The position numbers were made by a program, and so were the translations under genes. From NCBI GenBank assembly GCA_014695175.1, contig JACJNV010000363.1:1-62546 (forward strand): 62,546 nt of DNA. The letters run 5' to 3'. Of the stretch, positions 1-9,641 are shown one piece after another. The stretch is from Microcoleus sp. FACHB-DQ6 (GTDB taxonomy: Bacteria; Cyanobacteriota; Cyanobacteriia; Cyanobacteriales; Microcoleaceae). How positions within the stretch are numbered: the first letter of the stretch is position 1; each line of letters begins with the position of its first letter. The notes under the pieces were generated by a model, which did no database searches, had not been told where the DNA came from, and worked only from the letters and a program-made list of their open reading frames with translations.

Positions 1-489
1 TTTGGCTCTTATACTCGTTAGGGTGCAGTCGTGGTCGCTTCGAGATACGGGGCAACCTCGATGGTTGAACATGACGCGCCGGATTGGGCCGTTTGTTTTT
101 TGCTCGTTGCTTTCATTTACTTGGAGCACGGTTGTTTCATCTGGATCTATTTTAATTTGCGGTTCTAGGTTTTTCCATTGACTGGCTGGTACTTGGGCTG
201 GGGAAATGTCGGCTGGGTGAACGGCTATTTGTACGTTTTCTCCTACTTCTTTGAAGCTGGCTTGCCATGAAATTTTGTCACGTTTGGCGTTGCTGTGTGC
301 AAGTTCCATTGCCGAATAAGCTCGATCGAGCGATGCTTTTAAACGCTGGTTGTTGATGAACATCAGCCAGGAGGGGGTGACGATCGCACTAAATATTCCT
401 ATGATTAAAATAATTATCAATAGCTCTATCATTGTAAAACCTGCGGCAGGTGTAGTGGCTCTGCCTTTGAGCGTTTTATATATTGACAC
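1..489 (-). CDS. GspH/FimT-type pseudopilin (3' end outside window)
   Basis: This is a partial gene that runs off the left edge, with about 163 codons visible. I choose a GTG start at 489 because an AGGGAG Shine-Dalgarno lies about nine bases upstream and it puts a prepilin leader at the N-terminus. The leader ends in Gly17, followed by FTMIE with the Glu at +5, then a hydrophobic helix (ELLIIIILIIGIFSAIV). It continues with the FINNQRLKASLDRAYSAMEL region typical of GspH/FimT minor pilins. It would be cleaved and methylated by prepilin peptidase and join a type IV pilus or type II secretion pseudopilus. It probably belongs to the hps cluster that follows, although a Uma2 gene separates it from the next pseudopilin. 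Its exact partner role is not known. Confidence 0.8.
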   Translation of the reverse strand, partial: MSIYKTLKGRATTPAAGFTMIELLIIILIIGIFSAIVTPSWLMFINNQRLKASLDRAYSAMELAHSNAKRDKISWQASFKEVGENVQIAVHPADISPAQVPASQWKNLEPQIKIDPDETTVLQVNESNEQKTNGPIRRVMFNHRGCPVSRSDHDCTLTSIRAK

Positions 490-613
490 GTAGATGCACT
501 CCCTGATATTTAGCTGGCAAAAAAAACAGCTAGGAGGAGCTATTTTTTATTGGCTATATTTTAACTTTTGGGTTTGGGGAGTGTGTAGATCGGTTTTTAC
601 TGAAAATTTCTGC

Positions 614-690
614 AAATTTAAGAAAGCGGGTAAGGAAACGGTAGTCAGGAAACGGTAGTGCGGTTTCCCTACTGCAATTTTGTCATCGCC
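614..690. repeat. Direct repeat, copy 1 (about 77 bp)
   Basis: A near-identical copy lies at 847-925 in the same orientation. Both contain a 6-bp hairpin, GGAAAC/GTTTCC here against CGAAAC/GTTTCG in copy 2, so the outermost base pair has changed on both sides. Just downstream (about 695-735) a 13-base motif containing ATAAATCGCCCGC is repeated three times. No gene is visible in 490-925; this region is repeat DNA. Confidence 0.75.
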
Positions 691-736
691 CGATCGCATA
701 AATCGCCCGCATAAATCGCCCGCATAAATCGCCCGA

Positions 737-803
737 AGGTATGTTGTTGCGCTTTAGCGCTCTCCCCTAAGCTTAAGAGCGAATCGAGCGCAACTACATA
801 CCT
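737..803. repeat. Long imperfect hairpin
   Basis: The left arm begins AGGTATGTTGTTGCGCT and the right arm ends AGCGCAACTACATACCT, so about 27 bases on each side are complementary around a short CTAAGCTTAAG centre. It lies between the two direct repeats. No T-run follows, so I read it as a palindromic intergenic repeat rather than a terminator. Confidence 0.7.
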
Positions 804-846
804 AAAAATTAACCGCTATTTGTGATAGTTGGTCTGAGTCGTCACC

Positions 847-925
847 AATTTAAAAAAGCGGGTAAGGAAACGGCTGTCACGAAACGCTAGTGCGGTTTCG
901 CTACTGCAATTTTGTCATCGCCCCG
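847..925. repeat. Direct repeat, copy 2
   Basis: This is the second copy of the 614-690 repeat and ends directly at the stop codon of the Uma2 gene. The hairpin bases differ from copy 1 but still pair. Confidence 0.75.
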
Positions 926-1564
926 CTAAATTTGCGCTTTTACCCAAGATCGAAAGGCTTTCATGGCGACGTTTCTGCCGGCTGTTTTGCTTTGTTCTAA
1001 ATATTGGGGGATGAGCTCGGTGATGGGGAAGTTGGGAAACTGGAGACTGCGATCGCACTGTATGTATTTTCCATTTTGCAATACGCCCATTTGCAGGTTG
1101 CGGCCGTTGTAGCGCCACAATTCGGGAACTCCTAATGCTTCGTAGTTGTTGAACTGAGTGCGGGAGGTGAGGTCGATTTCTATCGCTAAATCGGGAGGTG
1201 GGTCTGTTTCTAAGTCGATGCGGCTTTTGCCTCTGACTGCGGCTTCGTTTTGGATGTAGAAACAGGCGTCTGGTTCTACTCCTTGAGCCATTTTTTGATT
1301 TTTGAATGTGGTGGAACCTAGAGACCAAAATTCTCGGTCTAATTCTTCAAGGAGAATTTTTACTAAGTCGCCAATATTTTCTTTGCCAACTTCGTGTTCG
1401 GGTAGGGGAACCATTATTTCTAATGTTCCTTTGCTGTAGGAAAGTCGGGATGCGCGACTTTCTCCCAATTCTGTTAGTAGGGTTTCAAACATCGGCCAGG
1501 TTATGTCTTTGAGTAATAGTTGATTTCCTGGCTGGATGATTATTTGTTTTAGTTCTAGCTGCAT
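926..1564 (-). CDS. Uma2 family (DUF820) endonuclease-like protein
   Basis: This is a 212-aa protein of the Uma2/DUF820 family, which has the PD-(D/E)xK nuclease fold and is greatly expanded in filamentous cyanobacteria. Visible family signatures are VEPDACFYIQ near residue 97 (Glu97, Asp99), DLAIEID near 125-131 carrying the acidic catalytic pair, and GVPELWRYNGR near 145. The ATG start at 1564 gives the full family N-terminus. Biological substrates of the family are mostly unknown. It sits between two pseudopilin genes of the hps cluster on the same strand. This is probably an insertion of an unrelated cargo gene, because Uma2 genes are scattered widely and are not known parts of the Hps system. 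Confidence 0.88.
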   Translation of the reverse strand: MQLELKQIIIQPGNQLLLKDITWPMFETLLTELGESRASRLSYSKGTLEIMVPLPEHEVGKENIGDLVKILLEELDREFWSLGSTTFKNQKMAQGVEPDACFYIQNEAAVRGKSRIDLETDPPPDLAIEIDLTSRTQFNNYEALGVPELWRYNGRNLQMGVLQNGKYIQCDRSLQFPNFPITELIPQYLEQSKTAGRNVAMKAFRSWVKAQI

Positions 1565-1667
1565 TTTTTGAGTGTTTTAATAGGATTTGAAATATAAAAT
1601 AATTTAAGTTAATAGATTTTAGCAATTCATAACTTATGCCGAATTGCTGTTAGAGATTAAAAAATAT

Positions 1668-2285
1668 CTAGGGAATGACTGGACAACCCTCTTTTGTTAA
1701 AGAATTGTATTCCCCTTCAGCAGTTCGCATTCCTCCTAGGAGAGTTTCCACAATTACGCACTGCTTTGTACCGCCACCAGCAGGAGCAACTGTTACCACA
1801 AATGGAGTTGTACCTGTGGTGAGATTGCCTTGATAATCAAAAACTAGCGATGCTTTTTTAGGATCTGTAGAATCAGGTTTATTAAAGGTAAGCGCAATGG
1901 TGTTCGGTTTTATTTCACCTCCAGCATCTAACTTTTGCTCACTACCACCCGTAGCTAGTGCCGGGACAAACGTAATTTTTGGCGGATCACCAGTTTTATC
2001 AAATGTAATTGTGACACTGGTCTTAGTTCGCTTTGCTTCGCTTTGTGCCAGTCGTAATGATTGGAAAACTCGATCGTTCACTGTGCGAACTCTTTGTCTG
2101 TTGATGAATGCCTCCCAGCTTGGAGCGGCGATCGAGCTTAATATACCTACGATCAACGCTATCACCAGCACTTCTAGAAGCGTGAATCCTCCATCACCTT
2201 TTCTGGATGCAGTTTTGTGGAAATTAGGGCTGGGCTTGGCAGCCGAGTTATGCAAAAGTTTTAATAATATTGGTGGGTTTTTCAT
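1668..2285 (-). CDS. GspH/FimT-type pseudopilin of the hps cluster
   Basis: This 205-aa protein has an unusually long basic leader of about 33 residues ending in Gly33. FTLLE follows (Glu at +5), then a hydrophobic helix to about residue 55 and the GspH-like FINRQRVRTVNDRVFQSLRL segment. The C-terminal half is a soluble beta-rich domain with two cysteines (KQCVIVETL and GCPVIP) that could form a disulfide. It lies 58 bp downstream of hpsC in the same direction, in the position where the third pseudopilin gene (hpsD) would be expected. The family assignment is sound; calling it HpsD rests on position only. It is predicted to sit in the inner membrane and periplasm and take part in polysaccharide secretion and gliding. 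Confidence 0.85.
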   Translation of the reverse strand: MKNPPILLKLLHNSAAKPSPNFHKTASRKGDGGFTLLEVLVIALIVGILSSIAAPSWEAFINRQRVRTVNDRVFQSLRLAQSEAKRTKTSVTITFDKTGDPPKITFVPALATGGSEQKLDAGGEIKPNTIALTFNKPDSTDPKKASLVFDYQGNLTTGTTPFVVTVAPAGGGTKQCVIVETLLGGMRTAEGEYNSLTKEGCPVIP

Positions 2286-2343
2286 AGTATTCTCCTATTG
2301 TTTATCGGCGGGCGGCGATTCGGAAATCTGTTTCATGCCTAAG

Positions 2344-3360
2344 TTACTTTCCTCGCGCACCTAGACCTTGTACTTGCACGGTTGCTGTTGGGAAATATGC
2401 CGAATTGTTGGCATTATAATTCGCATCGGCTTGAAGGCGGCGGAGGCTATTTCCTCTGATAGTAACTCTGGCTATGTTTTTAGATGTATCTACACAAGCG
2501 TAAAAGCTATTGGTTGAGCCGTCTGCTGTTAATAAATCTCCTTGCGTTAATGCTGGTGCTGGTGCTGGTGGGTCTGTGACGCCAAGAGTAGTTTTGCACT
2601 GTGATGGAACTGGAACGTTGGCTGTACTGTGGTCGATGTAATTAACCAGAACTTCCGGATTTTTTGCTGTCTGTCCCACAACAGTCACATTTTCTGTTGG
2701 CTTGCTGAGGTCGAACAGTGAGTTAAAAGCTGGATCTTTCTTTTGAGCATCTGTTGTCTCAGTGTCAGGGTAATAAGCCAAAGTTGACGGGTCTTTTACT
2801 CCATCCCTAATTTCATAGCGGGCAATACGGGTAGGACAAGTACCTCCTGAAGGCTGACACCAAGTAGAATCATTATCTTTAAACTGGTAGTAAGCAACTA
2901 ATGCAAGTACGTAGGTGTCGTTGCATTTAGTAGCGTCGCAGGTGTTTGGCTTTGCAGCATTCTGGTAAATCGGAACAGAATTTTTGATCTGTTGTCGCTT
3001 CCAAAATACGAGTATCGGAGTTCCGTTAGCAGGAGCAGGTAATTTTCCACTCGTAGGAAGAGTGCTATTATTAATAGCATTGATTCCTTTCTGATCGTAA
3101 ATATAAATAGCTTGACTCAAATCTTGGGCGATGAAATCAACGGCTGCCTGAAGGTCTTGCTCGGTATTTGACTTAACTTGTTCTCTCCTGTCGGTATTGA
3201 GCATATCGACTACAAAACCGAGCATCGGCGTAATGATTAAAAACGCCATAATGGCTCCGACTAATAGCTCGACGAGAGTCATGCCCTTTTCTGTTTGATC
3301 TGGCCCAGATCGGTTTCGCTGGTGTTGACTTTTGAGAAGCAACCTGAGTAAAGTTTTCAT
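2344..3360 (-). CDS. hpsC: Hormogonium polysaccharide secretion pseudopilin HpsC
   Basis: This 338-aa PilW-like prepilin has a basic leader of 26 residues ending in Gly26, then MTLVE with the Glu at +5. Its helix (LLVGAIMAFLIITPMLGFVVDM) is followed by a large soluble domain with paired cysteines (NTCDATKC and WCQPSGGTC). It is the third gene of hpsA-hpsB-hpsC. In Nostoc punctiforme the hps genes are needed to secrete the polysaccharide that supports hormogonium gliding, and HpsB-D are pseudopilins. The symbol is assigned from gene order, size and the pilin signature. The gap to hpsB is 88 bp, consistent with one transcript. Confidence 0.82.
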   Translation of the reverse strand: MKTLLRLLLKSQHQRNRSGPDQTEKGMTLVELLVGAIMAFLIITPMLGFVVDMLNTDRREQVKSNTEQDLQAAVDFIAQDLSQAIYIYDQKGINAINNSTLPTSGKLPAPANGTPILVFWKRQQIKNSVPIYQNAAKPNTCDATKCNDTYVLALVAYYQFKDNDSTWCQPSGGTCPTRIARYEIRDGVKDPSTLAYYPDTETTDAQKKDPAFNSLFDLSKPTENVTVVGQTAKNPEVLVNYIDHSTANVPVPSQCKTTLGVTDPPAPAPALTQGDLLTADGSTNSFYACVDTSKNIARVTIRGNSLRRLQADANYNANNSAYFPTATVQVQGLGARGK

Positions 3361-3448
3361 TTTGACTTCTTCCTTTGCCGAGTGGTTGGGAGGGATTTTA
3401 ATCTAATAACACTGACTGTAATTATGGGAATACAGTAGTTTAGGGTGT

Positions 3449-4087
3449 TTATTTGAGGCGCTCCAAGATTGACTTATACGAAGGATTTCCGCTCGCGGGA
3501 ATCTCTGTAGACATTTCTACTACTGGCCTTGTCCGATCGCCCAAACCAGAACCCACAACAGATTGCTTCGTAGTCTTTGGGGTCGGATTCAAAGTTACAC
3601 CCGGAGCAAAGGAATCAGCCCTGTAAACTCGGACTAAGAGCTGATAGCCTTTTAATGTGGGATCGCCATTAGTAATAGATGTATCTTTATTTAGCCAAGC
3701 GCCCTGAACGTAAAAGTCTTTGGTGCTACTCGTCTCACAAAGTCCTGTTCCATCCATGTCAACGCAGTATAAATCGGTGTTATTTCCCGGAACTGGTGCG
3801 TTAGCCAAATCTGCCTGACTTGTCGCTGCGTATCGAGCGGGAAACCCTTTTATTGTGCCACCAAACTTAATTGACTGCGATCGCAAACCGTTAATGTAAG
3901 CTTTCGCCGCCTGCGTTGCCAGTTCTGTCCGCCGCGCTTGGACGCGAGTTGCTACTGAGAAGGCCATCACGGGGGCGATCGCAATCATCAGCACCGAAAC
4001 TACAATCATCGCTACCAATGACTCAATAATCGTGTAGCCACCATCTCGCGGCTGGGATAAATTTTGGTGTTGTTTTTGCTTAGTCAT
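3449..4087 (-). CDS. hpsB: Hormogonium polysaccharide secretion pseudopilin HpsB
   Basis: This is a 212-aa pseudopilin. The leader is 17 residues long and ends GG, followed by YTIIE (Glu at +5) and a hydrophobic helix SLVAMIVVSVLMIAIAPVMA. The following SVATRVQARRTELATQAAKAYINGLR stretch is characteristic of HpsB. The soluble part carries a short Cys pair (YCVDMDGTGLC). It lies 41 bp downstream of hpsA on the same strand, so co-transcription is likely. It should be processed by PilD-type prepilin peptidase and act at the cell envelope in polysaccharide export. Confidence 0.86.
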   Translation of the reverse strand: MTKQKQHQNLSQPRDGGYTIIESLVAMIVVSVLMIAIAPVMAFSVATRVQARRTELATQAAKAYINGLRSQSIKFGGTIKGFPARYAATSQADLANAPVPGNNTDLYCVDMDGTGLCETSSTKDFYVQGAWLNKDTSITNGDPTLKGYQLLVRVYRADSFAPGVTLNPTPKTTKQSVVGSGLGDRTRPVVEMSTEIPASGNPSYKSILERLK

Positions 4088-4128
4088 AGAATAGGACTCC
4101 AGTAATTGCGCGGCGGAAAGTTAGAGGT

Positions 4129-7100
4129 TTAAGTGGAGCATTTAGCTCGCTCGGAAGTTGTGAGGGTTTCGGTGGCCTTCGTGGTGGTATTTTCTACAAC
4201 TCCACACATCAAAGTTTGTACCCAGTCGTCATCCCGAGTTACTTCCCTGAAATACTCAGCCGGGGTGGGTATTGAGGGAGGAGTCGTAAACTTTCGGGTA
4301 AACAAGTCGGGCGGCTGAGATAGCAGACCCACGTCAAAACCCCAATCCCGCAGGGGCGGGGTGAAGAAGGGAAGGCGACCTACAGTAGTGCCACTAATGG
4401 TGACGCTGGCGTTACTGGTTCTGTAATAAGGCAATGGAGCGCCGCCAGTGTAAGTGATAGTAGTTGAGGGTGGGTTGGGCGATGAATCGAAAAGACTCCG
4501 CAATTTAGTAAGTGGAGCAGTCTGCTGCGGAGCTGCCGGATTCAGAATCGGGATATAGGGCGCGGTGCTGTAGGCACTCCGGTTGAACTGGATAAAGGAA
4601 CCCTGGATTACTGAACCCATCCCACTCCAGCTTTCCAAGAATCGCGTCAAATTTTGCACACCGCCGTTAGAGTCACCAACGCCATTACCGATCGCTCGCG
4701 AAGGAGTATCATTCGACCCTACGACCATATTAGATGTTGTCTTTACAGCCTTCGGTATCCACCCGGTGGCGGCCACGACACCTGTACCTGCTGGCAAGCT
4801 GGTCGGTGGAGTAGTCGGCGCCGCCGTCACAGTTTGGATCTGCAAAACCGGCATTAATAGCGGCTGCGAGCTTTCAGTTAGGTTTGCTGGTGGTGTTGAT
4901 ACTAATTTTGGTAAATCTGCACCGCTCCCGTCCTTCTGAGCCTGGTTAAACACAAAGGGATAATTCCCTGAACCATAAGTCACCGTATTAGCGCCAGCCG
5001 TCGCTGTCGTCCCAAACCACAGAGAATTAGGTGTTCTTTGATATGTGCTGTCAGACACCGTAGCTGTTGTTCCTGTGCCACTAATCCCTAATGGTACAGG
5101 AGCAGTGATCGAAGTCAGCCTCACGTCAGGAGTTGTAGTGTTATTAGGATCAACTCTCTTAAAAGCAACACGGCGGGGGAAGCGTTGCAATTCTGGTGCT
5201 GGCGGGGTAGCTGTTGTTCCGGCTCCGGCTCTAAAGTCTGCACCGGTAATGGTAGTATCGGCCCTCTTAGGAGATGTCGCCAGCGGATTTACATACCAGT
5301 CCTTATCCTCACAGGCAGAAACTGGGATTTTGGTACAAACTTCCATTAAATACTCTGTGAAAGTCCCGCGCCGCTGCACTGGAGTGACGAAGTTGTTGAA
5401 GTAAGAACTGTTAACAGGAACAGGATTGTTGCTGGTGTTTGCGTAGTTTGCGTCTGTAACTGCTGTACCTCCTGTGTTAACTAAATTGCCACTTGTAGCT
5501 TTGAATGCTTCACTGGAAAGTCCGTTTGTCACAAAGTTGTTGCTGTAAAATCCTTGCTGTTTGCGAGGCTTTACAGCAGCAGCACCAGCATTATTTCTGA
5601 GGTCAAAATCTCCCTCGTTGCGGAAGCCAAAACGGTAATTTTGTGAAAGCAGAGTAACTGCATCTGATAATACGTTTGCGGGACGCCAAGTATCGCCTGT
5701 TATACAATTACCAGGTAATCGGGGGTCCTTTGGGCGACAGGCAAAGTTCTTATCAAGGTTTGTACGATCGTAAAAGCTAGCCAAATTACCGGCCGGATCA
5801 AACTCTTGGTGGGAGTGAAGGTTAAAATCACCTTGGATATAAACCGGCAAATTAGATGCCAAAGTCAGCCCCTTTTCTATGACTACATCCGGCACAGTAG
5901 GAGTAGCGGGGCTGGGAAGTCTGCCTAGCTCCTGACCATTAACAAGTAAAATTCCGTTGGGCTTGCGAGTAGGATCTAGTAGGGAATCTGTGGGGCTGAC
6001 TGTTTCGCTCCTACTTTCATCTATGCCGCCGGCAGCAAGAGCTGGGCGAAAACTGCGATCTGGCAGCGCATCGTCGCGACTGGCATAAATAATCCCGCTG
6101 TTTGGCAGTAAAGGCTCGTTGATTCCAGATGGTTTATTTTGCCGCAGTACATTGAGGTCTATGCGAGTGGCACGAATTTCTAGGGGTTCCCGTTCTTCTA
6201 AAGGCAGATTGTAGTTCCCTGTTAATTTTGCTGCTTGGGCAACTGTGGTGGGGCTGCTCAGCGTAAAGGCTTCGTTAACGTTGGTTGTCCAGTCATCGCG
6301 ATCTATCGCCTTGATTTCTCTAGCATTCAAAAATGCTACTTCTCTGATTGCCCCGTGAGGAATGTTAGTAGTCTCGGGTGTGGGATTAGTGAGAATGTAG
6401 AGTGCACAATTCGTTGAGTCAATAGCAGCTTTTTCTGCCAAAGTGCGATTAGTGTCAGCCACTTGGAGAGCCTCTCTCAAAAGCGGGTTGACAAACCGAC
6501 CGTCGGGGAAGACTAAGTTAGCTTGCTGTGCTAAAGCAGTACCTCCGGGGAACAAGCCGTTTACGGGATTCAAAGGACCGATCGCTCTCCCCGCTACTAT
6601 TGAGCTGGCACTATAGACTACCCCGTTGTTAGAGCCAACTTGAGTTCCGCGAACCCCTAATGTTGTGTCGCCGCTGACATCTGTTCCTGCTGCAAGTGTA
6701 CTTAAATTTCTTGCCGTCGAAGCCGTGCTGGGGTCGTAATAGCTGCTGACGCAGGCCAGAGGCGTGTCATTGAACTCTCCCAGCGCCGGCAGCGGAGCTT
6801 TTGCATAGTGATAAACTACTGTCGCCCGCATCCGCAAATCGCCCTTGGCATACTGGGGAGTGTTGGGGTCGATCGAGCCTGTGACGGTCAATGGCAGCAG
6901 CCCCTGTGGCGGTAGCCCTCCAGGAGGTTGAGCAGGAGTTGTTGGCAGCACGGTGCCGGGCCAATTTATCCAATTTGCCGCATTAAAAGGACCGCCAGCA
7001 CTATTGTTGTAAACTTTAGATCCTTGTCCCAGCGGCGACATCGGCATAGAGTCTGGCCAAACGACGGGGAACGTTTCTATAGCGGGAGTTGCCGGGTCGT

Positions 7101-9162
7101 CGTAAGTTGCCGTGTCTCCAGTTACGGTAGCCCCAGCAGAATTTACCCAACTGGGGGGTGGCAGAAAAGAATATTTGCGCTCGTAAACTCCTGCACCAGT
7201 AATGACGCGCAAGCCGCCATTGCCGTCTAATGGATTTTCTGGGTTTCTGGCCGCTTCTCCTTCCCAGAAACCGTCGCGATCGATCGCTCCCACATCAGCG
7301 AGCTTCGTCACCTGTGGCGATCGTTCGCGCGTAGTGCCGCCGTCGCCCGGATTCCACTTCGCTGCTACTGTTTCCGGCGTGTTGATAAATTTGGCGCCGT
7401 CCCATCTGAGGGCTGGCAAGTTGTTGCCCGCCACAACGCGATCGCCCAGAAATTCTTCTTCTGTAGGAGGTTCTGGTATGGGGTTGGTTGCGTATAGCTT
7501 ATCCAGCTTTAGGTTGATTTTGGTGTCGGCAGGGTTTGGAAGGCTCCATTTGTCTACAGGTCTTAGGGTGTCTTGGGTGCCTAAAATGGGTGGGGTTCCG
7601 GGCGGTGTTGCCCATGCAAGACCGTACCCTGCGGTTGCATCTCCTCCAACAAGAGGCACTTCCGCAAAAGGAACCTTCCGGGTGAGCTGTTTAAAATATT
7701 CTGTCAGCGCTTGCTTGCGATCTTGGGTGTCCGGCCGCTGCTGCACTAACAACGGATCGTTAGTCTCGGGGTTGGTGCCGTTTTGTCCCATCTGCGCTTC
7801 TACTAGCAAATCTAGGCGCTTTGTATAGGCTTCGTTGTTGTAAAGAACGTCTAAGGTAGGATTGCTAGCTGATTCCTCACTGGTCTTAATTTCTAATTTT
7901 TTCGTCGCCGCCATGAATGTGGTTCTTGTACCGGCCGCAGGGAGGCTACCTTTTTTGAAAAGGTGTACGTCCACTATTTTTTTAGTGTCGTTGTCAGTTG
8001 ACACACCATTAATTACATTCCCTGCCACAACAATTTTGCTGTTTTCTTGCTCGTAGAAACAAGACTCTGGGCTGCTGACCTGATACAGTTTGATGCTGTA
8101 ATCGTCACTTGCCCCTGATACCACCAAATTACTGTTTGTAAATACCCGCCCGTTTAGATTCAGCGGAGGTCCTGGCGATATTTCTAAATCGTCTTCATAA
8201 ACCACCGCGTTGTTGGCGATAGGAATACGGATTTGGTCTTGCTGATATTCCAAGGCTGAAATGCTGGAAGTGCCTGTGAATTTTTGATAATTACTACCCA
8301 ACGCGGTCGCTTCGCTATCTGTTATAGGTACGTTAACTGTATAAACAAAAAAACTTTTTTTAAGTTTGCCGTCTAGCCTGTACCAGCCTGAGTCGCCCGC
8401 TAAACTAGCAGCAGTACCTCCACCCTGCAAGCACTTAGGATTAAGTCCTGCCACCGACATCGGCGGCGTTCTTGCTTCCAGCGGTTTTCTTGGTCTTAAA
8501 AACTCACCCAGAGTAGGGCTAGCCTTAGCGTCGTCCCTTGGGGGGGTGCGGAAGAATATGCCGTAGAGCGTAAAAGTGTCAAATTTGCCGTCGTTGTTCG
8601 TATCTACGGGATATCTCCAAGCAGTGTTTATAGATTCATTGGTTTCGAGATTAAAATTAGGAGCGTTAACGCTAAGATCGGGACTTATGCCACCGGTACC
8701 GTCAAGGTTATACTGAAGTTTAAGGCGTTTTTCGTCCCCAAAGGTATAATTATCGGTTACACTTCCACCTGTAATGGGTTTTCCTATCATCAGGTACAAA
8801 TCTTCATCGGAAGGAGTACCCCTACCCTGGGTTTGATCCAGCATAAACTGAATTTTCGCTTTTGCCCGATCGAGCGCGGGAGTCGCGGCCGCCAGCACCT
8901 GCTGGTTCACGCGCACGTTACGCGCCGTATTAGCCCGATCAAACGATCGCAGCGTAATCGCCACTGTCAACAATATTACTACCAGCAACACCATCGTCAC
9001 CGTCGGCAGCACAAACCCCGCCATCGGCAGTCTTGCCCTGCGGCCCATAGCCATCAGGGTTTGCAGCATTGCTCTCATCAGCCGCTTGGCCCCGGATCTG
9101 GTAACACCAGCAATCCGCCGCAGCAGGGATACGATAACTTTGGATAATTTGCTCTTAAACAT
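4129..9162 (-). CDS. hpsA: Hormogonium polysaccharide biosynthesis protein HpsA
   Basis: This 1677-aa protein matches the family in length and N-terminus. It has a basic amphipathic leader (residues 1-48), a pilin-like GFVLPTVTMVLLV transmembrane segment (about 49-72), then LRSFDRANTARNVRVNQQVL and AATPALDRAKAKIQ. The rest is a long predicted extracytoplasmic region rich in Pro, Thr, Gly and Asn with few cysteines. In Nostoc punctiforme HpsA is required for hormogonium polysaccharide and motility; its biochemical activity is not established. It is the first gene of the minus-strand cluster hpsA-hpsB-hpsC-pseudopilin. Upstream is about 1 kb of repeat-rich non-coding DNA, and I could not pick out a promoter there. 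Confidence 0.9.
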   Translation of the reverse strand: MFKSKLSKVIVSLLRRIAGVTRSGAKRLMRAMLQTLMAMGRRARLPMAGFVLPTVTMVLLVVILLTVAITLRSFDRANTARNVRVNQQVLAAATPALDRAKAKIQFMLDQTQGRGTPSDEDLYLMIGKPITGGSVTDNYTFGDEKRLKLQYNLDGTGGISPDLSVNAPNFNLETNESINTAWRYPVDTNNDGKFDTFTLYGIFFRTPPRDDAKASPTLGEFLRPRKPLEARTPPMSVAGLNPKCLQGGGTAASLAGDSGWYRLDGKLKKSFFVYTVNVPITDSEATALGSNYQKFTGTSSISALEYQQDQIRIPIANNAVVYEDDLEISPGPPLNLNGRVFTNSNLVVSGASDDYSIKLYQVSSPESCFYEQENSKIVVAGNVINGVSTDNDTKKIVDVHLFKKGSLPAAGTRTTFMAATKKLEIKTSEESASNPTLDVLYNNEAYTKRLDLLVEAQMGQNGTNPETNDPLLVQQRPDTQDRKQALTEYFKQLTRKVPFAEVPLVGGDATAGYGLAWATPPGTPPILGTQDTLRPVDKWSLPNPADTKINLKLDKLYATNPIPEPPTEEEFLGDRVVAGNNLPALRWDGAKFINTPETVAAKWNPGDGGTTRERSPQVTKLADVGAIDRDGFWEGEAARNPENPLDGNGGLRVITGAGVYERKYSFLPPPSWVNSAGATVTGDTATYDDPATPAIETFPVVWPDSMPMSPLGQGSKVYNNSAGGPFNAANWINWPGTVLPTTPAQPPGGLPPQGLLPLTVTGSIDPNTPQYAKGDLRMRATVVYHYAKAPLPALGEFNDTPLACVSSYYDPSTASTARNLSTLAAGTDVSGDTTLGVRGTQVGSNNGVVYSASSIVAGRAIGPLNPVNGLFPGGTALAQQANLVFPDGRFVNPLLREALQVADTNRTLAEKAAIDSTNCALYILTNPTPETTNIPHGAIREVAFLNAREIKAIDRDDWTTNVNEAFTLSSPTTVAQAAKLTGNYNLPLEEREPLEIRATRIDLNVLRQNKPSGINEPLLPNSGIIYASRDDALPDRSFRPALAAGGIDESRSETVSPTDSLLDPTRKPNGILLVNGQELGRLPSPATPTVPDVVIEKGLTLASNLPVYIQGDFNLHSHQEFDPAGNLASFYDRTNLDKNFACRPKDPRLPGNCITGDTWRPANVLSDAVTLLSQNYRFGFRNEGDFDLRNNAGAAAVKPRKQQGFYSNNFVTNGLSSEAFKATSGNLVNTGGTAVTDANYANTSNNPVPVNSSYFNNFVTPVQRRGTFTEYLMEVCTKIPVSACEDKDWYVNPLATSPKRADTTITGADFRAGAGTTATPPAPELQRFPRRVAFKRVDPNNTTTPDVRLTSITAPVPLGISGTGTTATVSDSTYQRTPNSLWFGTTATAGANTVTYGSGNYPFVFNQAQKDGSGADLPKLVSTPPANLTESSQPLLMPVLQIQTVTAAPTTPPTSLPAGTGVVAATGWIPKAVKTTSNMVVGSNDTPSRAIGNGVGDSNGGVQNLTRFLESWSGMGSVIQGSFIQFNRSAYSTAPYIPILNPAAPQQTAPLTKLRSLFDSSPNPPSTTITYTGGAPLPYYRTSNASVTISGTTVGRLPFFTPPLRDWGFDVGLLSQPPDLFTRKFTTPPSIPTPAEYFREVTRDDDWVQTLMCGVVENTTTKATETLTTSERAKCST

Positions 9163-9641
9163 TGACGCCTTCCTGAATAATTTCAGAGATGGTATTGCTG
9201 GTAGTTACTGCTCGACAGTACAATCCCATCTTTATTGTTCCCATTTTTTGCAACTTGCATATCAGCCTCTTGCACAAATTTAAATCTGTACCTTGGCTGA
9301 AAAATAAAACCCACAAACCCGCAACTAAAATCGCCGCCGATAATATATTTCTCAGCGAAAGATTTGCCCCGCACGAATTAGATCTTCCTAACTCCACTCT
9401 AATCTAGTTAAATTGAAATGTCAGTCGCCTGAGCGAGAGTGAATTCGATCACCCAAAAACAGTGATCGTGATCGTATTCGATGTATTTCCCAGCCCGCCC
9501 AGGCAGGCTTTGTTTGTCTAGGCTCGGTTTCAACCACCGGAATCTAGAATGTAAAGAGGGCGATCGAATTGTGGTTAAGCCTGTCAGTGCGATCGCATCT
9601 AAATTGGGCGATCGAATTTCTGTAATCCGTCAAAGTGCGAT

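Noticed and set aside
1..12. TTTGGCTCTTAT at the left edge matches, inverted, 12 bases at about 62470 near the right edge
   Set aside because: The match is short and the flanks differ, so it gives no evidence for a larger repeat.
915..1328. A 137-aa basic frame overlapping the Uma2 gene
   Set aside because: It is an alternative frame of the Uma2 sequence with Arg/Ser/His bias. The Uma2 frame has family motifs.
7202..7828. A 208-aa plus-strand frame opposite hpsA
   Set aside because: It is an antisense shadow of the hpsA coding sequence, without motifs.
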